DNA of 20,626 nucleotides, from contig DIYG01000153.1 of assembly GCA_002428935.1 (NCBI GenBank), forward strand, positions 1-20,626, in the 5' to 3' direction. The DNA is from Halieaceae bacterium UBA6060 (lineage in GTDB: Bacteria > Pseudomonadota > Gammaproteobacteria > Pseudomonadales > Halieaceae). Position numbers and translations under genes: made by a program. The notes under the pieces are model-generated. The model had not been told where the DNA came from. It made no database searches and saw only the letters and a program-made list of their open reading frames with translations. Of the stretch, positions 15,373 through 20,626 are shown piece by piece (within the stretch, counting starts at the first letter, position 1; the number at the start of each line of letters is the position of its first letter).

Positions 15373-15514
15373 AACTAACTCATCCCTTACGTTCTGGTGC
15401 TTCGCTCGCTGAGCCTGGTCGGCTGCGCGGCCTTGAATACTGTCAATGCAGTCCCCCGGCTACTGCCGGTGGCGACTACTGGGCGTCACCCAAACCGAGT
15501 GTTCGGTGTGGTGA

Positions 15515-15598
<84 letters not shown>

Positions 15599-15786
15599 AT
15601 GCGGCTTGCATCGCCGGGGTGCCTGGTGATCTCCAAACACCTCCCGCGAGCCTCTTGATTCGCCCCAGACGGAGCGCAATCTATTGAATTTTAAGGTTTT
15701 TCAACTACGGGCAGTCAGCCGGCGACCGCCTCGAAGGGGCGCGATTTTGCCACACGCGTCGATCCTCAGCAACACGAGAAACTTCT

Positions 15787-16833
15787 TCAATCCGTCAGGC
15801 AGGCGGGATCAAACACATAGGCCCCCGCCAACCACGAGCGTAGCTCCTGGGCCGCCAGGCTCTCCCCCCGGGTAAACGGTTCGAGGGACGCCTTTTGCGT
15901 TGCCGACAAGTCCTCTCGTCGCACCTGGCTGAGATCCCTAGCGGCGACCAAAAGATCTCCACTGATACCGGCCTCGGCCAACACTGTGGCCACTGCTCCC
16001 TGAGGTGCACCATAAAGGGCTGGCAAGGATGCCAGGGCAGGCAAAGACAAGGCTGATTGATTCATGGCATTACACCAGTGACTGGCGAGAAACGCGCCTC
16101 CGGCGAGGCTACGACCGCTGAGTCCATCAAAGTAAAGATGCTCCGAGCGCAAGCGACTGTCATTCACTGGGTAGTTGTCCCATAGGGCCAGGGGACGATC
16201 ACATAGGCGACTTACCCGCTGCAGATGATCCGCGGAAACGGTTTCGGAGCAGACCTGGGGTCCCGTCCAGAACAATTCCACAGAGGGATCCAGGCGAGCA
16301 CCGAGATCCTCGAGATAGGCCTGGGGTCGGCTCCCAAACACCTTGTCTAGAATCGGGTCATCGCTGTAGTAGGTGGGGCACAGGCGAAGCTGTAGACCGG
16401 CGGTCCAGCTTCGCACATCGGCGCAGATTTCCCCTTGACGCTCAGCGAGGGAATCCATCGACCCCGGCATGTCATCGAAGAGCAGGCCCAACCCCGTGGC
16501 ACCGACGTTCACAATCGAGTCAACCCGAGCTTTTAAGGTGTCGCGCGCGGCCTGATCGTAAGCCCGGTATAGCTCCATGGGTGACAAACCGACGCAAAAC
16601 TCCAGGCCCTGGGCTTCGCAAGCGCTGGCCAAGGTCTTGAGAAGCTCAAGCTCTTCCTGCGGCCACGGTGCCTGCCAACGTTTGCGCAAGTGGGCATCGG
16701 CTTTCGGGGCGTAGAGGTAGGCGCCAAAACCCAATTCCTTAAGCCAGGGCAGCATGCGTAAGCGGCTTTCTTGGGGCCACGGGTGCCCGTAAAACCCCTC
16801 TATAACCCCGAGTAAAGGAATATGTAGGCTCAA
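15787..16833 (-). CDS. GH84 beta-N-acetylglucosaminidase (O-GlcNAcase-like), no signal peptide
   Basis: The protein has 348 residues and is essentially a lone NAGidase/GH84 catalytic domain (PF07555). It opens almost directly with GVIEGFYGHPW (9-19), then YAPKAD (41-46, Lys44), the catalytic Asp pair in LLFDDMPG (Asp120 and Asp121), WTG (189-191), WDNYPVND (218-225) and CNAMNQ (254-259). These correspond to the substrate-binding and catalytic residues of human OGA and the clostridial NagJ enzymes, which remove terminal beta-GlcNAc by substrate-assisted catalysis. There is no signal peptide, carbohydrate-binding module or acetyltransferase domain, so it is predicted to be cytoplasmic. The only start consistent with the upstream in-frame stop is TTG at 16833, with a weak, distant ribosome-binding site. 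The upstream region is AT-rich. The natural substrate is unknown: glycoprotein O-GlcNAc, a wall fragment or a glycolipid are all possible. Confidence 0.87.
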   Translation of the reverse strand: MSLHIPLLGVIEGFYGHPWPQESRLRMLPWLKELGFGAYLYAPKADAHLRKRWQAPWPQEELELLKTLASACEAQGLEFCVGLSPMELYRAYDQAARDTLKARVDSIVNVGATGLGLLFDDMPGSMDSLAERQGEICADVRSWTAGLQLRLCPTYYSDDPILDKVFGSRPQAYLEDLGARLDPSVELFWTGPQVCSETVSADHLQRVSRLCDRPLALWDNYPVNDSRLRSEHLYFDGLSGRSLAGGAFLASHWCNAMNQSALSLPALASLPALYGAPQGAVATVLAEAGISGDLLVAARDLSQVRREDLSATQKASLEPFTRGESLAAQELRSWLAGAYVFDPACLTD

Positions 16834-16857
16834 AACGTCTGCTTAATCCTAATTTCT

Positions 16858-16885
16858 TATATAAAGCTTATATATTTATTACCAA
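16858..16885 (-). promoter_or_regulatory. Candidate promoter of the GH84 gene
   Basis: On the minus strand TTGGTA (16880-16885) and TATATA (16858-16863) are separated by 16 bases, each matching the sigma-70 consensus at four or five positions. Transcription would begin roughly 15-20 bases before the TTG start, leaving a very short leader. In such AT-rich DNA chance matches are common. Confidence 0.4.
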
Positions 16886-16888
16886 TCG

Positions 16889-16900
16889 AGCTAATTAGCT
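16889..16900. promoter_or_regulatory. 12-bp perfect palindrome, possible operator
   Basis: AGCTAATTAGCT is a perfect palindrome. TCGA lies on both outer sides with a one-base offset, extending the dyad. It sits just upstream of the candidate GH84 -35 element and upstream of the proposed plus-strand small RNA, a natural place for a dimeric regulator serving one or both. No cognate regulator gene is in the window. Confidence 0.35.
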
Positions 16901-16945
16901 TCGACTAAAGTGTGGAAAATTACCGAGCCTTGGCGATACTATAGA

Positions 16946-17074
16946 CGTGACCCCATTTCCTCGCAGGAATGGTATGTCGCCGGAGCAAACCCAATGCTCC
17001 GTTGTGAAGGACATTGTTCCTTTATGTTTCACTCCTAATGGTCTTGTTGGGCTCCTCACGGAGCCCATTTTTTT
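16946..17074 (+). ncRNA. Candidate small regulatory RNA ending in an intrinsic terminator
   Basis: No protein gene on the plus strand explains the terminator at 17049-17074, yet it is textbook quality. The 100 bases before it fold locally into three further hairpins. The first is CCATTTCCT/AGGAATGG (16953-16972, one bulge). The second is CGGAGCA/TGCTCCG (16981-17001, loop AACCCAA). The third is nested around AAGGA/TCCTT (17007-17022), closed by GTG/CAC at 17004-17032. A single-stranded stretch with CTCCT (17032-17036) precedes the terminator and could pair with Shine-Dalgarno sequences. A TACTAT -10 (16937-16942) with TGGAAA 18 bases upstream is a weak promoter candidate, so the 5' end is a guess. 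The 7-T tail would suit Hfq binding. I do not recognise an Rfam family; it could instead be an unrecognised riboregulator of another type. Confidence 0.5.
17049..17074 (+). terminator. Rho-independent terminator, plus strand
   Basis: A perfect 7-bp GC-rich stem, GGGCTCC with GGAGCCC, has a four-base loop (TCAC) and is followed by one A and seven T. It is canonical for the plus strand only; on the minus strand the bases after the stem are AACAAG. It does not serve either neighbouring protein gene, both of which are on the minus strand. Confidence 0.85.
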
Positions 17075-17196
17075 GGCTATAAGAATTAAAAACAAAGACT
17101 TAGGCCATATATTTAATACATAAAATTAAGCAAGTGCGGGCCAAATAGGCATCGTTTCTGAGGTCTTTCTGGAGGTTGGAAAGGAACAGTTCGCGG

Positions 17197-17218
17197 GGCC
17201 AGAGCTCAGTAACTGGCC
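17197..17218 (-). terminator. Weak hairpin downstream of pilZ
   Basis: GGCCAG (17197-17202) and CTGGCC (17213-17218) form a 6-bp stem with a 10-base loop, 15 bases after the pilZ stop. No T-run follows on the minus strand, so termination of the pabC-to-pilZ operon here is only a suggestion. Confidence 0.3.
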
Positions 17219-17233
17219 GGAAAACGGGCGCAA

Positions 17234-17584
17234 TTACATGGTATGCGTGGGTCGATCCGACGTGAGCATACCGGCGAGATACTCCTCAATCTTGGCGTTT
17301 GCCGCCGCGTCCTGCTCAGAAAACTGCACGCCTATGCCCGAAGTTCGATTCCCCTGAGCTCCTCGCGGCGTCACCCACACCACTTGCCCGGCAATGGGGA
17401 TCTTGTCTGGCTCTTCCATAAGGGTCAGGAGCATGAAGACTTCGTCACCGATCTCATAGCTTTTATTCGTGGGTACAAACAGACCACCGTTCTTTATGAA
17501 CGGCATATAAGCGGAATACAGCACCGCTTTGTCTTTGATGGTTAGGGAGAGGATCCCCTGATGACCCGCCGAGGATTCGTTCAT
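17234..17584 (-). CDS. pilZ: Type IV pilus assembly protein PilZ
   Basis: A 116-residue single PilZ-domain protein. It matches the pilus-type PilZ encoded next to holB in Pseudomonas and Xanthomonas, which is needed for type IV pilus assembly and acts through PilB and FimX. Recognisable blocks are GILSLTIKDKAVLYSAYMPF (10-29), NGGLFVPTNK, GDEVFMLLTLMEEPDKIPIAG, VVWVTPRGAQGNR, GIGVQF and the conserved ending SDRPTHTM. The RxxxR motif that binds cyclic di-GMP in other PilZ domains is absent from the N-terminus, as in this subgroup, so it probably does not bind that nucleotide itself. It starts with ATG 62 bases after holB. No other pilus gene is in the window. Confidence 0.93.
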   Translation of the reverse strand: MNESSAGHQGILSLTIKDKAVLYSAYMPFIKNGGLFVPTNKSYEIGDEVFMLLTLMEEPDKIPIAGQVVWVTPRGAQGNRTSGIGVQFSEQDAAANAKIEEYLAGMLTSDRPTHTM

Positions 17585-17646
17585 TTAATTCGCTTCGCTG
17601 CGCTGAAGGGGTACGTCACTGGCGTCGACCGAGTGTAGCAAAGGCC

Positions 17647-18684
17647 TTAGGCTGCCCATAGTCCACGACTGGCCTGAAGGGCATGAAACCTCAGAAGATC
17701 GGGGTTGGGATTACTGCCTGCCTGGCGAGCGGCCCGGAGTCGACGCAGCTCGTCCAGCGCTTTGAACAAGCTTAGTCCCTGGGCAGAACGCAACTCATCA
17801 GCGCCTCGTTGACGCAAGCCGTGAACCACCGCCTGTTCCAGGTAATCCAGCAGCCGGTCTGGGTCAATCTCGGCAGCCGCGGTTTCGACGGCCAGGCTAC
17901 CCGCTGCGGCGGCCTGGTCCGGGTTCGAACACAGGGTGTCCAAGGCCAGCAGCGCAGGTAATTCATCGCTTTGTAACAACCCAAGCGCCTCGACGGGGCC
18001 CTCTCCACTGAGTCGCAGCACTTGTTCCAGCGCCTCTCGAGACGCGTGCTTTGACTTCGCGCCGGTAGTAGCACTGCCTGCCAGGTCCTCCAAGGCTCCA
18101 CCTTCCATACGCTCTTCCAGCCATGCGAGCCCTTCTTCGGGGGTCGGCGAGGGCAAGACCCAGCGTTGGCAACGGGAGCGAATGGTAGCGGGTAATGGTC
18201 GACCGCGAGCTGCCACCAGGAGCATAAAGGTTCCCGCAGCTGGCTCTTCAAGGCACTTCAGGAAGGCGTTGAAGGATGCGCGCGTCATGTTTTCAAGGGG
18301 CGAGACCAACAATACCTTCCGTGTGCCCAGGCTGGCGGTTTCGGCGCAAAACTCGATGGCTTTACGAATGCTGTCAATGCCAATGGCACGCCCAGGCTCC
18401 GTGGGCTCCAATCGAAACAAGTCCGCGTGGGAACCGGCCGCCGTCAAGGTGCAGGCCTTACAGGTGCCGCAGTTACCCGCCGCAGTGGGTGTCATGCACA
18501 GGAGTTCTCGTGCAAAGGCCTCGGCAAACAGATTGCGACCACTTCCCGTTGCACCTTCTAGGAGAACCGCATGGGGTAAGCGGCCCGCGGCAAGCAGTTT
18601 CAGAAGCTGACCGCGCTGGGCGCCATGCCAGGGCAGCACCCGAGATTCCGCCGGCAGACTCGCAGTGGATGCAGACTCAGACAT
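17647..18684 (-). CDS. holB: DNA polymerase III subunit delta prime
   Basis: Delta prime is the stator subunit of the clamp loader that places the sliding clamp on DNA. The 345 residues match the family. The AAA+ fold begins at HAVLLEGATGSGRN, where the usual P-loop Lys is replaced by Arg, consistent with delta prime not hydrolysing ATP. A zinc module (LLCMTPTAAGNCGTCKAC) follows. The segment RKVLLVSPLENMTRASFNAFLKCLEEP and the arginine-containing TIRSRCQRW (the SRC motif) are typical of clamp loader subunits. The C-terminal collar domain completes it. The ATG overlaps the tmk stop by one base (TGATG), implying coupling. Confidence 0.95.
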   Translation of the reverse strand: MSESASTASLPAESRVLPWHGAQRGQLLKLLAAGRLPHAVLLEGATGSGRNLFAEAFARELLCMTPTAAGNCGTCKACTLTAAGSHADLFRLEPTEPGRAIGIDSIRKAIEFCAETASLGTRKVLLVSPLENMTRASFNAFLKCLEEPAAGTFMLLVAARGRPLPATIRSRCQRWVLPSPTPEEGLAWLEERMEGGALEDLAGSATTGAKSKHASREALEQVLRLSGEGPVEALGLLQSDELPALLALDTLCSNPDQAAAAGSLAVETAAAEIDPDRLLDYLEQAVVHGLRQRGADELRSAQGLSLFKALDELRRLRAARQAGSNPNPDLLRFHALQASRGLWAA

Positions 18685-19331
18685 CAGGTCTCCAGAAGCG
18701 GCGGGCAGGCGAGCAGGTCGTCAACCACCGTTTTCAGGGCCGCTTCCACCTCTTCCAGGGGCCCACTGGCATCGATAACACGATAGCGCCCTCCTCCCTG
18801 CCCCGCGCGGTGCAGATAGGCTTCCCGGACCTCTTCAAGAAAGGACAGATCCTCTCGCTCGAAACGATCCAGCGAGCCACGCCCGCGGGCGCGCTCCATC
18901 CCCACGGCCACCGGTATGTCCATGAGGAGCGTCACGTCCGGTCGCAACTCTCCCTGTACGAGCTGCTCGAGCGTAGCGACCGTTGGCGCTCCTAAGCTCC
19001 GTCCCGCACCCTGGTATGCGTAGGACGCATCCGTGAAGCGGTCGCACAGGACCCAGTGACCTCGTTCCAGGGCGGGTAGGATTCGCTGTGAAAGATGTTG
19101 GGCACGAGCCGCAAACACCATCAGCAACTCCGCCATCGGATCGACGAGCCCGAAATCGGGGTTTAACAACAGCTCCCGCAGGCCTTCACCTAGCTCAGTG
19201 CCACCGGGCTCGCGAGTGCACAGCAGTTCGATGCCCGCTTCTTTAAGAGCGTTTTCCAGGAGCCGTTGGGCGGTACTTTTACCCGCACCTTCACCGCCTT
19301 CCAGCGTAATGAACAAGCCGCGCTGACTCAC
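18684..19331 (-). CDS. tmk: Thymidylate kinase (dTMP kinase)
   Basis: The enzyme phosphorylates dTMP to dTDP in dTTP synthesis. The 215 residues match bacterial Tmk. The P-loop is EGGEGAGKST at 11-20, preceded by LFITL. CTREPGGTELGE is the conserved substrate-binding block, LCDRFTDASYAYQGAGR carries the DR(Y/F) motif, and the LID segment is RARGRGSLDRFE, of the type with arginines in the LID. The start is GTG at 19331, overlapping the mltG stop by four bases (GTGA). holB follows with a one-base overlap. The pair tmk-holB is widely conserved. Confidence 0.97.
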   Translation of the reverse strand: MSQRGLFITLEGGEGAGKSTAQRLLENALKEAGIELLCTREPGGTELGEGLRELLLNPDFGLVDPMAELLMVFAARAQHLSQRILPALERGHWVLCDRFTDASYAYQGAGRSLGAPTVATLEQLVQGELRPDVTLLMDIPVAVGMERARGRGSLDRFEREDLSFLEEVREAYLHRAGQGGGRYRVIDASGPLEEVEAALKTVVDDLLACPPLLET

Positions 19332-20359
19332 GGAGACGCCTCCGGAGAAGAGCGATAGTCGCTACGGCGATTAAGCTGAAATCGACGTACGGCGGCTTCG
19401 TGGTCCGCGAGGGTCGCGCTAAATTCATGACTGCCATCGCCCCGGGCAACAAAGTAAAGGCTGTCCCCGGTGGCGGGCTGCGCGGCCGCCATTAGCGCTT
19501 CACGGCCTGGTAAGGCGATGGGGCCTGGAGGTAAGCCATCGTGACGATAACTGTTATAGAGATTGCTTTCATCGAGCAGGTGTTGCCGGCGAAGATCACC
19601 GTCAAAGGTTTCCCCAAGGCCATAAATAACCGTTGGATCCGTCTGTAAGCGCATGCCCTGTTTTAGGCGGCGGGTGAACACGCCGCCAATCATGGGTCGC
19701 TCTGCGGCCACGCCGGTCTCCTTCTCAATAATCGATGCCATGATAAGCAGCTCATAGGGGTTCTCATAGGGAAGACCTGGATCGCGCAAAGACCAGGCCC
19801 GCTCCAGGGCCTCCTCCATCAGACGATGGGCCTCCGTAAGCATCTGGAGATCCGTTGCTCCACGCTCATACTGGTAGGTTTCGGGAAGGAAAAACCCTTC
19901 GGTCGAGGGGTAACCATCTATCAGAGCTGCCAGGCGCTCATCCTCTGATCCGGAAAGCAGCGCCGTTAATCCCTCGGTTTGTTGAAGCAGGTCTAGGGCT
20001 TCCCCAAGACGAATACCCTCGGGCAGGGTTACCAGGTAACGAACCGTTTCATCACTCTGCAGAAGGGACAATAACTGCGGGATATTCGCTCCGGCGGGGA
20101 CGCGGTACTCCCCCTGACGAATACGTTGATCCGCGCCGGAAAAGCGGCCAAAAGCATTTAGCAGTTGGCGATGGGAAAGAACACCACGCTGTGCAAGACG
20201 ATCGGAAAGCTTTCCCAGCGTATCTCCCGGAGCCACTTGAATGAGCAAACCATCATCGGGAATAGCCAGAGGACTGTGCCACCAGCGATGGAGCCAGAAA
20301 GCACCCACGAGAAGCACTGATAACAGGACAACGCCCGCTCCCATCAAGAGCCGAGACAT
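19328..20359 (-). CDS. mltG: Endolytic murein transglycosylase MltG
   Basis: MltG is an inner-membrane enzyme that cleaves nascent glycan strands and is thought to end their polymerisation. The 343 residues match the family (formerly YceG). A membrane segment at about 6-23 follows a short N-terminus. A LysM-like region covers roughly 38-110 (VAPGDTLGKLSDRLAQRGVL). The catalytic domain has ASIIEKETG, with Glu212 the likely catalytic residue by analogy with E. coli Glu218, then MRLQTDPTVIYGLG and DGLPPGPIALPG. The ATG at 20359 overlaps pabC by 16 bases and has GAGGAG eight bases upstream. An alternative ATG at 20344 would form TGATG with the pabC stop but lacks a ribosome-binding site. Confidence 0.95.
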   Translation of the reverse strand: MSRLLMGAGVVLLSVLLVGAFWLHRWWHSPLAIPDDGLLIQVAPGDTLGKLSDRLAQRGVLSHRQLLNAFGRFSGADQRIRQGEYRVPAGANIPQLLSLLQSDETVRYLVTLPEGIRLGEALDLLQQTEGLTALLSGSEDERLAALIDGYPSTEGFFLPETYQYERGATDLQMLTEAHRLMEEALERAWSLRDPGLPYENPYELLIMASIIEKETGVAAERPMIGGVFTRRLKQGMRLQTDPTVIYGLGETFDGDLRRQHLLDESNLYNSYRHDGLPPGPIALPGREALMAAAQPATGDSLYFVARGDGSHEFSATLADHEAAVRRFQLNRRSDYRSSPEASP

Positions 20360-20626
20360 GCTCGCAACTCCTCTCGGTAAAGCTCCTGTAAGGCAACGAT
20401 AGCCTCGGAAGGCGGGTACGAACGCTCTTCTAATTGCGCGACGGAACGGATCCCCAGCAGAGCATTGCAGAGAATCGCGCCATCGGCCTCCAGGGCCTGG
20501 TCAAGGCTCAGGGGCGCTTGTTTCGCCACAAGGCCCGCCTTCTCCGCCAGAATTTCCAACACCAGACGCCGCCGGGTGCCGGCGACACCGGCCAGATCAC
20601 AGGGCGGTGTTGTCAGGGTCGAACCG
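20344..20626 (-). CDS. pabC: Aminodeoxychorismate lyase, C-terminal part (runs off window end)
   Basis: PabC is the PLP-dependent lyase that releases pyruvate from aminodeoxychorismate to form p-aminobenzoate for folate synthesis. Only the last 94 residues are in the window. They begin GSTLTTPPCDLAGVAGTRRR, the typical C-terminal block of the fold-type IV class (TP, then GVAG and R), then a region ending LCNALLGIRSVAQLEERSYP, where the family has NSLxGIxPV. The first part, with the PLP lysine, is outside. The position upstream of mltG is the conserved pabC-mltG-tmk-holB order. Branched-chain aminotransferase paralogues share the fold, but the context favours PabC. Confidence 0.88.
   Translation of the reverse strand, partial: GSTLTTPPCDLAGVAGTRRRLVLEILAEKAGLVAKQAPLSLDQALEADGAILCNALLGIRSVAQLEERSYPPSEAIVALQELYREELRACLGS

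Larger units (their letters stand above)
16834..17233. other. AT-rich 400-bp intergenic region
   Basis: This is the only gap over 300 bases in the window. It has AT-rich stretches at about 16841-16915 and 17075-17135, unlike the GC-rich genes on both sides. It contains a candidate promoter for the GH84 gene, a 12-bp palindrome, a series of hairpins ending in a plus-strand intrinsic terminator, and a hairpin downstream of pilZ. I see no credible protein gene; a 12-codon frame from 16970 lies inside the proposed small RNA. Confidence 0.8.

Noticed and set aside
15441..15446. Perfect TTGACA hexamer upstream of tig on the minus strand
   Set aside because: The position 17 bases downstream reads GCCGAC, and no -10 appears at 16 or 18 bases either, so I do not call a promoter.
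16970..17008. Possible 12-codon peptide (MVCRRSKPNAPL) inside the candidate sRNA
   Set aside because: AGGA abuts the ATG with almost no spacing and the frame crosses the second hairpin. A leader peptide or dual-function RNA cannot be excluded but is not supported.
16895..17095. Minus-strand 66-codon frame across the intergenic region
   Set aside because: It runs antisense through the terminator hairpin and the other stems, has no ribosome-binding site and no protein-like pattern; the RNA reading explains the structure better.

Overview
The window looks like core chromosome of a marine-type gammaproteobacterium. The order tig-clpP-clpX-lon-hupB-ppiD is conserved across gammaproteobacteria, as is pabC-mltG-tmk-holB-pilZ. 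The moderately high GC content, the style of ETF/ETF-QO genes and a stand-alone GH84 enzyme would fit a Halieaceae (OM60/NOR5)-like or other Cellvibrionales-related bacterium; that placement is inference from gene style only. No transposase, integrase, phage gene or CRISPR array was found.

Layout. (1) 1-1306, minus strand: etfB followed by the start of etfA, the two subunits of electron transfer flavoprotein. (2) 1530-4562, plus strand: a translationally coupled three-gene cassette of sulfotransferase, GT4 glycosyltransferase and DUF2334 polysaccharide deacetylase. (3) 4672-6321, plus strand: ETF-ubiquinone oxidoreductase, the redox partner of EtfAB. The sugar/sulfate cassette therefore sits between two halves of one electron-transfer module. 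(4) 6397-15372, minus strand: the proteostasis cluster, transcribed tig, clpP, clpX, lon, hupB, ppiD and then a DUF1285 gene. A near-consensus sigma-32 promoter precedes lon, a good sigma-70 promoter precedes hupB, and three hairpins lie between hupB and ppiD. (5) 15515-15598, minus strand: tRNA-Leu(UAG). (6) 15787-16833, minus strand: a cytoplasmic-looking GH84 O-GlcNAcase-like glycosidase. (7) 16834-17233: a 400-bp AT-rich gap without a protein gene. It contains a plus-strand intrinsic terminator behind a run of hairpins, which I read as a candidate small RNA gene. (8) 17234-20626, minus strand: pabC (partial), mltG, tmk, holB and pilZ, joined by overlaps.

How the parts work together. EtfAB collect electrons from acyl-CoA and other dehydrogenases, and ETF-QO passes them to ubiquinone. 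Trigger factor, ClpXP, Lon and PpiD cover nascent-chain folding, cytoplasmic proteolysis and periplasmic folding, and HU shapes the nucleoid. The right-hand operon mixes folate precursor synthesis, glycan-strand termination, dTTP synthesis, the clamp loader and type IV pilus assembly; this linkage is conserved rather than a single pathway.

Most distinctive regions: the candidate sRNA with its AT-rich flanks, the GH84 gene beside it, and the coupled cassette wedged into the ETF locus.
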